Below are positions 9,301 through 17,185 of a DNA stretch of 64,000 bases, in pieces; within the stretch, counting starts at the first letter, position 1; each line of letters begins with the position of its first letter. Source of the stretch: Pectobacterium aroidearum (GTDB lineage Bacteria; Pseudomonadota; Gammaproteobacteria; Enterobacterales; Enterobacteriaceae); NCBI RefSeq assembly GCF_015689195.1, contig NZ_CP065044.1:62001-126000 (forward strand), read 5' to 3'. The notes beneath the pieces are model-generated. The model saw only the letters and a program-made list of their open reading frames with translations, made no database searches and had not been told where the DNA came from. A program made the position numbers and the translations under genes.

Positions 9301-10718
9301 GTTTTCTGCCCAGTATCAATACGCTGTATCTGGTGCAGATATTCCCCTCGCCACACCAACAGTAGCTCGATATCGTCGCTGTGGCGGATCTTGCGCAGAT
9401 AGCCTTTTGGATCGCGGATCAGGGTAATGCGGTTGTCATGCGGGTCATGTATCGAAGACAGAAGTAGCCGATCGCCCTGAGGCACATCGAATTCACGCCA
9501 GGTGAGACTGTCGCGATCCCACAGGCTAAAGCCCTTTGCCCGCCGATACAGGGTAAAAGCCGGATAGAGCGGACAAAATACCGACTGCACATCCTGATGG
9601 AACGTAAAATCGATGTCATATCCCTGCGCCAGCGTGATGACAACGTGGGTATTGAGACCATCACGGCTGACTTGCGCTGTTTCGCTCCAAGTGTCATACC
9701 AGCCGCGCCCCAGCAACCCGGTATGGGTGGAAGAGGATCGATACGTGCGCTCAAAAAGTAGGGGGAGTGTTTGCCCTAGTTCAATATCCTGACGCATTTC
9801 GATGACATCCCCGCTGGGAATGTAGACCGGATCTTTCAGAAAGCCTCGAGTGGCTTCCTTAATGCGCGCTAACCCTTTGTTATTTTTAAAGCCTTTGCTG
9901 GCACAGCGAACCGCTTTTCGTAGCCCTACCGCTGTTCTTAGCGCCCCCATCCGAATGCCTTTGAGCACGGCAGTGGGGCCACGGGTAAACAGCTTGCCTA
10001 GCCCTTTGAACATGCCCCGGCTTGGCGGCACCAGAAACTCCACCGCGATCAGTAGCGCTTTTTCCCACCAACTGAATTCGTCACTAATCTTCAGGCAGGT
10101 TTGCTGTCCGGAACCAAAAAAGACGGTTGATGCTCCTTCCTTGATAGTGGCACCACAGACGGTTTTATCGTCGATACGCGCAGCCGGAGAGCCATTGACG
10201 TAAACGGTCTCACTGCCTTGTGCAATCAATTGAGGCGAGTTGTGTTTGGTACAGGCGACCGTGTCAACCTCGGCGCGGGAAATCTTCTGCTTCTCCGCAA
10301 ACACCGTTCCTGAGCCTGAAGAAACCGGCCCAAACGGCGGGGATCCGCTGTCTACCATGGCGGAAACTTTGCTGGAGACGCTGCTAATTAGCCCTCCCAG
10401 TAGGCTGACTGCACCAAACCCCACCGCCAGTTTAACTGCCCCGACAACCAGCGCCGCCCCCATGCCGCCCGTCCCGACAACGGCGACGGCAATCGCTCCT
10501 GCGACAGCCGCTGCGGCGGCAAAAACCACCGCAGCAACGACCGCCCCAGCGATAGCGCCGGCCAGCGCGCCGAGAAAGCTTTTGTGCTTGATGGTTTTGC
10601 CCGGTGATGTCGGCGCTTTTCCCTGGCCCGGTTGAGGACGTTCGGCAGGCGGCGTCGGGCCTTTGCCTGCGTGCATAGCACCGACGCGGGCAACGCGGTT
10701 CAGAATATCACTCAGCAT
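6363..10718 (-). CDS. PAAR-Rhs polymorphic toxin, T6SS cargo
   Basis: 1451 aa. Order: short N-terminus; hydrophobic prePAAR segments about 46-115; PAAR domain about 124-208 (VNGSPAARIDDKTVCG); DUF6531-type N-plug near 288-380 (LPLLFERTYRSS); long YD-repeat Rhs shell; conserved core end with PDPIGIAGGDNNYGYVPN and PLGLAGC; variable tip of 138 aa. The tip holds NADHPVDLIVGG and ETINKSVGSALK, a pattern seen in HNH-like nuclease toxins, so DNase activity is plausible but not proven. The shell encapsulates the tip; PAAR caps the VgrG spike. It follows the Eag chaperone gene by 11 bases and its immunity gene by overlap. GC falls sharply in the tip compared with the core, a sign of tip exchange. Confidence 0.95.
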   Translation of the reverse strand: MLSDILNRVARVGAMHAGKGPTPPAERPQPGQGKAPTSPGKTIKHKSFLGALAGAIAGAVVAAVVFAAAAAVAGAIAVAVVGTGGMGAALVVGAVKLAVGFGAVSLLGGLISSVSSKVSAMVDSGSPPFGPVSSGSGTVFAEKQKISRAEVDTVACTKHNSPQLIAQGSETVYVNGSPAARIDDKTVCGATIKEGASTVFFGSGQQTCLKISDEFSWWEKALLIAVEFLVPPSRGMFKGLGKLFTRGPTAVLKGIRMGALRTAVGLRKAVRCASKGFKNNKGLARIKEATRGFLKDPVYIPSGDVIEMRQDIELGQTLPLLFERTYRSSSTHTGLLGRGWYDTWSETAQVSRDGLNTHVVITLAQGYDIDFTFHQDVQSVFCPLYPAFTLYRRAKGFSLWDRDSLTWREFDVPQGDRLLLSSIHDPHDNRITLIRDPKGYLRKIRHSDDIELLLVWRGEYLHQIQRIDTGQKTLLAEYRQDELGRLIEADAAHAYHLFYDYDSENRLTRWHDNDQTWARYEYDYQGRCVYTTCADGYLTAHFEYLDDRVVMTDGLGQRSEFGFNALSLMSWEKSPLGHITRYDYDDHGNLLREISPAGRVVEFTYLDDSGLVSAFTDGSGHTWAYDYDEAQRLCGITDPLGRIWQWAFDETGNPEKLTGPDTREVRFTWNRHGLLTQVSDQAGEVQARLRYDHRQRLLSASDALGRTQQLRYDQQDRVVQWQRPDGAQYRLGYRRASWKLPEQLVRPDEKEEKRQYDKHNNLLSYVDGNGALWRQSYGPFDLLTSRTDAQERTWRYEYDKESQQLVAVIAPDGSRWQWWLDADARVIRERDMAGTDTHYTYDEDGHCIAIRNGEGETRHFLYDGRGLLIKETAPDDTQYYRYDAAGRLTEVTSATSHVQLEYDLRDRVVREWLNGTLLTRQFDDTARTVTRTLVWENESDNALVSTFSYSAAGELQQVQLPDGAELTLAHDAAGRESSRSGGAFVQHREYDVMGWLAREMSGQQQDGRLHATQTKEYLYDGAGNLAGVRHNRETRGYRLDATGRVLSVLSGGAGHTVDTDEAYRYTRNGLPQETSRLTEWQAGRLTQHDDTHYQYDKAGRLIRKQVVQPGYRPQVWHYRWDSRNQLRVVDTPTGERWFYRYDPFGRRTGKRCEQTQDDIRYLWDGDQIAEVRHYRNGKQIARRHWVHNGWELLVQQRQNTDGHWETDFVTSSQNGEPQALYKPDGTLRWQAPKSTLWGQRPGSTEDSADPGLAFAGQYRDSESGLCYNRFRYYDPNGGCYVSPDPIGIAGGDNNYGYVPNPNTWVDPLGLAGCENILRASKPKILSKGNLSSTERNYLERQFMKKQNALNRAAKRGELVWSPGTHDVRISSVQSSYRKAVSERYERMFGKAPDLSKLNADHPVDLIVGGSATQRLQMLNETINKSVGSALKNAGRKAGLQPGDKISAIIFN

Positions 10719-10729
10719 GATGACTCCTT

Positions 10730-11143
10730 TCAGGTGGCGGCTTTAAAGGTCTCGACCACCGCCAGCATTGCTGTTTTCTGCTCCGCACTGAGCTCGCCTG
10801 CTACGGTTACGGTAAACGTCAGTAATAACTCACCGCGTACCTGCATCACGACAACCTGATGCATTGGGCCTTCCGGTGACCGCCAGGTATATTCCAGACC
10901 GTGTGCGGGTTTCCCATCCAACGTCAATGTCCAAACGCCACGCTCTTCATACCCTTTCAGGTGTGCCGCAAATTGAGCCAGTGTCTGCTGATAAACCGTT
11001 TCTGCCGTCAGACCGAAATCAATCGGGGTGCGGTTGACAACCAGATTGATGGCATCTCCCGGAAGAACAAAAACGTGGAGTGATTCATCGCGCCAATCGG
11101 CAGGGATAGCCAGTGTCCCTTCATTCATCTGATACATATTCAT
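10730..11143 (-). CDS. DUF1795 Eag-type T6SS effector chaperone
   Basis: 137 aa, soluble. The sequence (MNMYQMNEGTLAIPADW, DESLHVFVL, VETFKA) is that of the DUF1795/DcrB-like family. Members encoded between vgrG and PAAR-Rhs genes (EagR, EagT6) bind the N-terminal transmembrane segments of the effector and load it on VgrG. The gene sits exactly there: the vgrG stop lies 2 bases before its start and rhs begins 11 bases after its end. The hydrophobic prePAAR region of the Rhs protein gives it an obvious client. Confidence 0.9.
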   Translation of the reverse strand: MNMYQMNEGTLAIPADWRDESLHVFVLPGDAINLVVNRTPIDFGLTAETVYQQTLAQFAAHLKGYEERGVWTLTLDGKPAHGLEYTWRSPEGPMHQVVVMQVRGELLLTFTVTVAGELSAEQKTAMLAVVETFKAAT

Positions 11144-11145
11144 CC

Positions 11146-12999
11146 TTAATTCAAATCGATACGGGTGCCGTTCAGCGTCAGGTTATTCCCGACGATCTCA
11201 ATATCCCCGCTGTGCTTGATTGATATATAGCCCGCACCCGTACCAATCTGAATGCTGCCATCTTCGGCGTGGATAAAGATGTTGTTCGTCACCCTCAGCG
11301 TTTCATTGTCTTCCACGACGGTGCTTCGGTTTTTCTTCACCACCACCGTCTGCTCCCCCTGGATCTCGGTAACCTGATCGGCAATAACAGAAACCGTCTG
11401 GTTTTGCTGCACGACGACAGTCTGATCGCGGCCAATGTTTTCGTTGTGATCCACATTCACCGATGTACTGCGGTTATTCAGCACCACGGTGTTCATGTCC
11501 TTCTGGGCATGGATAAACACTTCTTCCTGACCGGCCTGATCCTCAAAGCGCAGTTCGTTGAACCCGGCGCCTTTGTGGGTCGTGGTGCGCAGTGTCGTGC
11601 GTGTCTTGTTGGCGGGCAGCGGGTAGGGTGAGGGATTGGTGGCGTGGAAGGTTCTGCCCGTCACGATGGGCTGATCCGGGTCGCCTTCGAGGAAGCTGAC
11701 GATGACCTCATGGCCGATGCGCGGAATAGCGATCAAACCATACTGACCGCCTGCCCAACCCTGGCTGACGCGTACCCAGCAGGAGCTCTGGTCATCGTTT
11801 GCGCCATAGCGGTCCCACGGGAATTGCAGTTTCACCCGGCCGTACTGGTCGCAGTAAATTTCTTCACCCGCCGGGCCGACGACGGTGGCGATCTGCGGGC
11901 CGTCTACCATTGGTTTGTATGGCAGGTCGGCGCGCCAGGTCGTGCTGGCTTTCACAACTTCAAAGCTGTTGCTGTAGGTGGTCGGTTCGCCGCCGCTTTC
12001 CTCTTCCAGCGCCTGCGGCTGTTGTCCGCTGTGGGTGATGGCGACCAACTGCCAGCCGATATTGAGTGCCAGATTGGGGTGTTCGGTTAAGGTAAAACTG
12101 CTGCCCGGCATCAGTTCCGCGGCATTCGATTCGCCCGAGCCGGTCATCGCCCCTACTCGCAGTGCATCCAGCCGATAGCCGGTAAAGGCTTTACCGCTCG
12201 GATCTTGTTTAAAACGACCGGGGTAGTCGAAGTGTTGGTAACTTTCGCGCTGGTGTTCCAGTTCTCCGCTGATTTTCTGGTGCAACAGGCCATAGGCTGG
12301 GGTTTTGAAGCTGTAGTCTTTGAGTGCGACTTCTGCTGTGCTCACCGCCTCGGCATAGCGGAAACGACGCACATATGCGCCTTCACTCAGCCCCTGTGTC
12401 GCCAGGTTGAAAAACAGCTCAGGGCCTTTTGCCAATGCACCTGCATCGTCGGCAAAGACGACGCGGTGTTTGCCTTCCTCAAACTCATGGAAGAAGAACA
12501 GGCCTTCTTCGGCAGCCAGTCGTGCAATAAAGGCCAAATCGCTTTCGCGGTACTGCACGCAATATTCCCGCACTGCGTGCTCGTTGCGCAGCGCAAAGGC
12601 GTAGTCGGTGATGCCCGCTTCTTCCAGCAGGGCGCCGATAATTGCCTCAGGCTTCTGCGCCTGAAATATACGAGCATTGGTACGTAGCCCCAAACGCCAC
12701 AGGGCCGGACGGACTTCTGCCTGATAGCGCGTGCGGCGAAAGCCGGTATCGCCCTGCGCAAACGCGCTGACAATGCCGCTTACTCGTCTTTGGAGTTCAC
12801 CTTCGTACCACACCAGGAGTTCGCAGGGCTGGTCGAGAACCGCACCAAAATCGATCCCCGGTAAGGGGCTGGCCAGATTCAGCGACAGGGCAAACGGCTG
12901 GTTGAGCGCCTCGCTGAGCTGAAAATCCACCACGGCAAAGGTCGATGCAGGCAATGCGCCGACCTTAACGGTGAACTGTAATCCTGTACTGTTTGCCAT
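11146..12999 (-). CDS. vgrG: T6SS spike protein VgrG
   Basis: 617 aa from ATG 12999, which has AGGAGG 4 bases upstream; an earlier in-frame start at 13026 lacks support. N-terminal gp27-like domain ([19 protein letters not shown]), central gp5/OB fold ([51 protein letters not shown]), then the beta-helical needle ([15 protein letters not shown] repeats) ending [11 protein letters not shown]. No C-terminal effector extension, so cargo is presumably the PAAR-Rhs protein downstream. Second gene of the hcp-vgrG-eag-rhs module. Confidence 0.96.
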   Translation of the reverse strand: MANSTGLQFTVKVGALPASTFAVVDFQLSEALNQPFALSLNLASPLPGIDFGAVLDQPCELLVWYEGELQRRVSGIVSAFAQGDTGFRRTRYQAEVRPALWRLGLRTNARIFQAQKPEAIIGALLEEAGITDYAFALRNEHAVREYCVQYRESDLAFIARLAAEEGLFFFHEFEEGKHRVVFADDAGALAKGPELFFNLATQGLSEGAYVRRFRYAEAVSTAEVALKDYSFKTPAYGLLHQKISGELEHQRESYQHFDYPGRFKQDPSGKAFTGYRLDALRVGAMTGSGESNAAELMPGSSFTLTEHPNLALNIGWQLVAITHSGQQPQALEEESGGEPTTYSNSFEVVKASTTWRADLPYKPMVDGPQIATVVGPAGEEIYCDQYGRVKLQFPWDRYGANDDQSSCWVRVSQGWAGGQYGLIAIPRIGHEVIVSFLEGDPDQPIVTGRTFHATNPSPYPLPANKTRTTLRTTTHKGAGFNELRFEDQAGQEEVFIHAQKDMNTVVLNNRSTSVNVDHNENIGRDQTVVVQQNQTVSVIADQVTEIQGEQTVVVKKNRSTVVEDNETLRVTNNIFIHAEDGSIQIGTGAGYISIKHSGDIEIVGNNLTLNGTRIDLN

Positions 13000-13056
13000 C
13001 CGTCCTCCTGATGCTGTCATCCACACTCAGGCATGGCGTGGACCATGGCTCAATGC

Positions 13057-13080
13057 AGAAAACCCGGGCAAGCCCGGGTT
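13057..13080 (-). terminator. hcp-vgrG intergenic terminator
   Basis: Perfect inverted repeat aacccgggc / gcccgggtt, tight loop, followed on the minus strand by GGGTTTTCT, 10 bases past the hcp stop. Probably makes hcp mRNA more abundant than the vgrG-rhs readthrough transcript. Confidence 0.8.
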
Positions 13081-13089
13081 AGAGAGAAA

Positions 13090-13608
13090 TTACGCTTCGA
13101 TCGGCGCACGCCAGTCATCAGAACCGGAGGTACCGGCAACGGTGTGTTCCCAGTCAATTTTGCGGTAGGCCAGTGACACTTCAATCAGTTGGGTGTAATC
13201 CAGTTTTGATGGATCCTGGCAGTGTGGCATCTGGCAGTTGATGTCAACGATGGTGGAATCGGTCAGCACGGTAGAGAAGAAGTGCTCCTGCTTGCCTTCA
13301 ACTGACGTGCGGTACCACTTCAGGGTGACGGTCGGCAGCATTTCACCGGACGCCAGGGCGTTGTACATCAGCGGAACCGCTTTGTTCAGCGCAACGGTGA
13401 ATTTGAACGGCTTGTGTACGCGCTGGCCGGATGGCTGACCAGACTGCGGGTCGGTTGGTACGGTGACGATGTGTTTGAATTCCTGTACCAGCATTTCGTC
13501 TTCGTGGCCTTCCACATAGATGTTGCCGACAGAATCAGACGTGAAAGCACCAGCGGTGATGTTGCCCTGCGTTTTACCTTCGATGCTGATATAGCATGGA
13601 GTTGGCAT
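13090..13608 (-). CDS. hcp: T6SS tube protein Hcp
   Basis: 172 aa, start ATG 13608 with AGGAGCA upstream; a longer frame to 13662 would run into the promoter. Begins MPTPCYISIEGKTQGNITAG and contains the Hcp1 family features FKHIVTVPTDPQSGQPSGQR and LYTQLIEVSLAYRKIDWEH-like C-terminal strands. It forms hexameric rings stacked into the T6SS tube and is secreted. First gene of the module; no structural T6SS genes are in the window, so this is an auxiliary hcp/vgrG cluster that must use a main apparatus encoded elsewhere. Confidence 0.96.
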   Translation of the reverse strand: MPTPCYISIEGKTQGNITAGAFTSDSVGNIYVEGHEDEMLVQEFKHIVTVPTDPQSGQPSGQRVHKPFKFTVALNKAVPLMYNALASGEMLPTVTLKWYRTSVEGKQEHFFSTVLTDSTIVDINCQMPHCQDPSKLDYTQLIEVSLAYRKIDWEHTVAGTSGSDDWRAPIEA

Positions 13609-13657
13609 AGTCTTGCTCCTTGTTATTGAACGGAATGAGTAACTTCGCCGTTCACAT

Positions 13658-13673
13658 AGCAATCCGTGTGCCA
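13658..13673 (-). promoter_or_regulatory. Sigma-54 (-24/-12) promoter of hcp
   Basis: On the minus strand TGGCAC-ACGGA-TTGCT matches the RpoN consensus TGGCAC-N5-TTGCW at every fixed base. The GC of the -12 element lies about 50 bases before the hcp ATG, giving a leader of roughly 40 nt. T6SS hcp operons are known RpoN targets activated by VasH-type enhancer-binding proteins. Confidence 0.85.
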
Positions 13674-14091
13674 GAATTTATGTGTTTGTTTTTTAATGAA
13701 AATTACTTAATTCAAATTTTACCTAAGCGAAATTTGAGCAAAAAATTGCGCAGACTTTGCGAATCGTTTGCAGACATTGCGTAAAAAGTGATTTTCACCA
13801 GAAAGTGAGCAATAAGTTGCGCAGAATGCGCATTTATTCTGAAAATTTTAGTTAGTGTTGAGAGATGGCCGTCTTTTTTGAATGAATCAGCGATTAATCA
13901 GGGCATAAACCAATGTTATTACCGATTAAAAGGGAAAAATAATCCCAATAATGAATCGTTAGCCGACTTATGTTGTGGGTGACTGTAATATGGGTGATGG
14001 CAATGAGATGGCGAAATCAGGTGAATAAATCGAGGGAATGTCGGTCGCAGATTTGGCACTGCTATCACGACGTGCTGAAAGATAGTCGGTG
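13674..14091. promoter_or_regulatory. AT-rich gap upstream of hcp with TTGCG repeats
   Basis: No convincing gene. Between 13741 and 13832 the motif TTGCGCAGA occurs twice (13746-13754, 13817-13825) with further TTGCG / TTGCAGA copies between. They sit about 75-150 bases upstream of the sigma-54 promoter, the usual distance for enhancer-binding-protein sites, so they are candidate activator sites. The rest shows nothing I recognise. Confidence 0.5.
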
Positions 14092-14093
14092 AC

Positions 14094-14132
14094 AAAATAA
14101 AAACAGTGGGGCAAATGTGCCTGTACCCCACC
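14094..14132 (-). terminator. avtA terminator
   Basis: Stem gtgggg / ccccac (14106-14111, 14126-14131), followed on the minus strand by GTTTTTATTTTG. Lies 38 bases past the avtA stop. Confidence 0.75.
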
Positions 14133-14169
14133 GTATTTCGTTTAATGACGAGTCTATTGTGGCGGCGAA

Positions 14170-15420
14170 TTAGCCTTCCTGCATCGCCTTTTCAACTTCT
14201 TCCGCCAGAATCGCAATACCCTGTTCGATTTTCTCCGGTTCCGGCACATAGTTCATGCGCATACATTGATGAGCGTGCGGCCAGCCTTGATCCAGACCGG
14301 GGAAGAAATAGTGTCCCGGCACCATGAGGACGCCGCGTTTTTTCAGGCGCTGGTACAGGATTTCCGTCGTGATAGGCAGATCCTTAAACCACAGCCACAG
14401 GAAGATTGCGCCTTCCGGTTTATGAATCAGGCACTGCTCAGGCGACAGGTAACGACGAATAATCGCGATCGTTTCCATCACGCGCTGCTGGTAGAACGGG
14501 CGTATGACGTCGTTAGATAAGCGCAGCAGATCGCCACGTTGAATCATCTCATGCGCCAGCGCCGGACCAACTGCACCCGGAGACAGACTAATGATGCCGT
14601 TCATGTTACCGATCGCGGAAATCACCTTTTCATCCGCAATCACGATACCGCAGCGTGAACCGGGCAGACCCAGCTTGGACAGGCTCATGCACAGGATGAT
14701 ATTCGGGTTCCACAGCGGCGTCGCGTCGGTGAATATAATGCCGGGGAAAGGTACGCCATAGGCGTTATCAATCAGCAAGGGAACCTTGTGCTGCTGCGCC
14801 AGAATATCCAGACGCATCAGCTCGTCGTCGGTCAGCACGTTACCGGTCGGATTCGTTGGACGAGATACGCAGACCAGCCCGATATCATCAGTAATCGACA
14901 GGTTATCGAAATCAACGTGATATTTGAATTGTCCTTCAGGCAACAGTTCGATCTGTGGGCGAACGGAGACGAACATGTTGTCGTCCAGCCCGGAATCCGA
15001 ATAGCCAATGTATTCCGGTGCCAACGGGAACAGCACCTTTTTCAGGCTGCCATCGCTGTGGCGACCTGCGAACAGGTTAAATAAGTAGAAAAACGCACTC
15101 TGGCTGCCATTTGTCAGCGCAATATTCTGTGGTCCAATCTGCCAGCCTAATTCATTACTCAGCAGTTCGGCCAACGCTTTAAGCAGCGTATCCTTACCTT
15201 GTGGGCCGTCGTAGTTGCATAGCGCTTCCGTTAATTTCCCTTGTTCCAGCATATCCTGACACAGCTGCTGGAAGTAGCTATCCATCTCTGGAATGTGTGC
15301 CGGATTACCGCCTCCCAGCATGATTGCGCCTGGCGTCCGCAGCCCTTCGTTCAGGTCGTCCATTAATTGGGTGATGCCAGCGTGGCGCGTGAATTTCTTG
15401 CCGAAAAGAGAAAAGTTCAT
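14170..15420 (-). CDS. avtA: Valine-pyruvate aminotransferase AvtA
   Basis: 416 aa, matching E. coli AvtA (417 aa) along its whole length. PLP-dependent class I/II aminotransferase that interconverts valine plus pyruvate with 2-oxoisovalerate plus alanine (transaminase C) in the cytoplasm. Seen: TNGSQSAFFYLFNLF cofactor region, SRPTNPTGNVL, LIDNAYGVPFPG and the PLP lysine in SLSKLGLPGSRCG. Single-gene transcript with its own terminator, divergent from the DUF4432 gene. Ordinary housekeeping gene between the T6SS island and the sugar genes. Confidence 0.95.
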   Translation of the reverse strand: MNFSLFGKKFTRHAGITQLMDDLNEGLRTPGAIMLGGGNPAHIPEMDSYFQQLCQDMLEQGKLTEALCNYDGPQGKDTLLKALAELLSNELGWQIGPQNIALTNGSQSAFFYLFNLFAGRHSDGSLKKVLFPLAPEYIGYSDSGLDDNMFVSVRPQIELLPEGQFKYHVDFDNLSITDDIGLVCVSRPTNPTGNVLTDDELMRLDILAQQHKVPLLIDNAYGVPFPGIIFTDATPLWNPNIILCMSLSKLGLPGSRCGIVIADEKVISAIGNMNGIISLSPGAVGPALAHEMIQRGDLLRLSNDVIRPFYQQRVMETIAIIRRYLSPEQCLIHKPEGAIFLWLWFKDLPITTEILYQRLKKRGVLMVPGHYFFPGLDQGWPHAHQCMRMNYVPEPEKIEQGIAILAEEVEKAMQEG

Positions 15421-15724
15421 AGTTTATTTATCAGTGGTCGTACACAGGTTAGCGGCAACCATAGCGCTTGCGCCAATAGGGTGCAATGTGGTCAAAAAAC
15501 AATCTGATGATTTTTTATCTCGTCATATAATTGAAATTTAGCATGAATGTCTGAGTTTACCTTCGGCAGGGAAATAGGTTTTATACGACATGATTTATGT
15601 TGCTGAAACGATGTCAGCTTTTGCCGATCAATATCTCAATAATTCTGCAACTATAGATTCTATTCATGATGATTTAGTGATGCTAATCAGATAAATAACG
15701 CGGCAATGCTGAGCTTTTCCATCT
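15421..15724. promoter_or_regulatory. Divergent intergenic region avtA / DUF4432 gene
   Basis: No gene seen. AT-rich, must hold both promoters. A half-match to a KdgR operator (TGAAACGATGTCA, 15604-15616) has no second half-site and is not called. Confidence 0.4.
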
Positions 15725-15740
15725 GGTGATAGCTATCACA
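15725..15740 (+). promoter_or_regulatory. CRP-binding site
   Basis: GGTGATAGCTATCACA: a perfect 14-bp palindrome (GTGATAGCTATCAC) with the TGTGA-N6-TCACA layout and only the first T changed. Centre is about 82 bases before the ATG at 15814, fitting a class I or II activated promoter of the DUF4432 gene. Confidence 0.75.
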
Positions 15741-15813
15741 TTCTGACCATCAGCTGATTTGTAGTCTTTAGCTCGCATTAGCTAAAACAATTCAGCAAAG
15801 AGGGATGGTTAAC

Positions 15814-17022
15814 ATGAAAAAATTACTGGCTATAGGCATTACACTGGCGCTGACATCATGGCAACTATCGGCGCAGACGTTTGTGCTGACAGATGTTGAA
15901 AGCAGTGTAGAAAAGGGAAACTGGCAAATTGGTAGTGATGCTCTGAAGATCAAAAATCAGCATTTCAGCATTGAGCAAAAAGTCCTGCACGGCGGACGTC
16001 AGGAAGGCAGCAAAGTGATTACGATTACCAGTCAGGACGGTCTGAAAATTGCTCTCAGCCCGACGCGAGGGATGAACTTACTGCATGTGACGGGGAAAAA
16101 CATCCGTTTGGGGTGGGATTCACCGGTTGATGAGGTCGTAAACCCGAACACCATCAATCTGGAAAGCCGTAACGGACTGGGCTGGCTGGAAGGTTTCAAT
16201 GAGATGATGGTGCGCTGCGGCTTCGAATGGACGGGGCACCCGGTCGTCAGCGAGGGCATGATCTACACCCTGCATGGCCGCGCAGGCAACACACCGGCTT
16301 CAAAAGTGGTGGTGGAAGTCAGCGATAGCGCACCGCATACCATTACGGTGCGGGGCCTGCTGAAAGAAAACAGCTTCAAGAAGTCGAATCTGGAAACCTG
16401 GACCGAGCTGCGCTACGTTCCCGGCAGCGAGTCGTTTACCGTGCATGATGTGTTGACCAACAAAGCCGACTACGCGCGCGACTATCAGATTATCTACCAC
16501 AGTAATTTCGGCACGCCGATTCTGGAGGACGGTGCGCGTTTCATCGCGCCGGTGAAAGAGATTTCTCCGTTTAATGACCACGCTAAAGCGGGTCTGGCAA
16601 CCTGGCAAACCTACAAAGGGCCGACAAAAGATTTTGATGAGATGGTGTTTAACATTACGCCGTATACGGATGGGCAGGGCAAAACTCTGGCGGCGCTGGT
16701 GAACAAGGCGGGAGATAAGGGCGTGTCGATTGCTTTTGATACCCATCAACTGCCGCTGCTGACGCTGTGGAAAAACACGGATACGGAAAAACAGGGCTAC
16801 GTCACAGGGATCGAACCCGGTACTAATTACGCCTACCCGGTTACGATTGAACGTGAGCAAGGGCGGGTCAAAAAGCTTCAGCCTGGTCAGAGCACGACGT
16901 TTGAACTGACATACAGCTTGCTGAGTAGCGCAGAAGCGGTACAGAAAACGGAACAGAAAGTAAAAGCCATTCAGGGTGATAACAAAACCACGCTGACAGA
17001 AAAACCGATCGCCATCGAGTAA
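15814..17022 (+). CDS. Exported DUF4432 aldose-epimerase-like protein
   Basis: 402 aa from the ATG at 15814 (ribosome site AAAGAGGG ends 9 bases before; an ATG at 15805 abuts that site and is less likely). A Sec signal peptide MKKLLAIGITLALTSWQLSA is evident, so the product is periplasmic or secreted. The mature part is of the DUF4432 / galactose-mutarotase-like fold: SPTRGMNLLHVTG, IRLGWDSPVDEVVNP, FNEMMVRCGFEWTGHP, HGRAGN, YHSNFGTPIL and GIEPGTNYAYP, including histidines and acidic residues of the epimerase site. Substrate unknown; the CRP site suggests a role in sugar use. Monocistronic. Confidence 0.8.
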   Translation: MKKLLAIGITLALTSWQLSAQTFVLTDVESSVEKGNWQIGSDALKIKNQHFSIEQKVLHGGRQEGSKVITITSQDGLKIALSPTRGMNLLHVTGKNIRLGWDSPVDEVVNPNTINLESRNGLGWLEGFNEMMVRCGFEWTGHPVVSEGMIYTLHGRAGNTPASKVVVEVSDSAPHTITVRGLLKENSFKKSNLETWTELRYVPGSESFTVHDVLTNKADYARDYQIIYHSNFGTPILEDGARFIAPVKEISPFNDHAKAGLATWQTYKGPTKDFDEMVFNITPYTDGQGKTLAALVNKAGDKGVSIAFDTHQLPLLTLWKNTDTEKQGYVTGIEPGTNYAYPVTIEREQGRVKKLQPGQSTTFELTYSLLSSAEAVQKTEQKVKAIQGDNKTTLTEKPIAIE

Positions 17023-17034
17023 ACGCTCTCTAGA

Positions 17035-17058
17035 CCGGCCACCGATTCAGGTGGTCGG
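17035..17058 (+). terminator. Possible terminator hairpin
   Basis: ccggccacc / ggtggtcgg, 9-bp stem with one G-T pair, 13 bases after the stop, but no T run follows. Confidence 0.4.
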
Positions 17059-17185
17059 CTGTCCCATGTCATGGTTCCGCTTAGTCATTGTCACGTAACG
17101 TCATAATTATCTTTTCTTATCCGTTTTTTCATTTTACGCGTACCTTGAGGAAGGTATTTGTTACGTATTTGATCAGGGGATGAGA

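Noticed and set aside
15604-15616. KdgR-like sequence upstream of the DUF4432 gene
   Set aside because: Only one half-site matches; the second half reads GTCA instead of GTTTCA.
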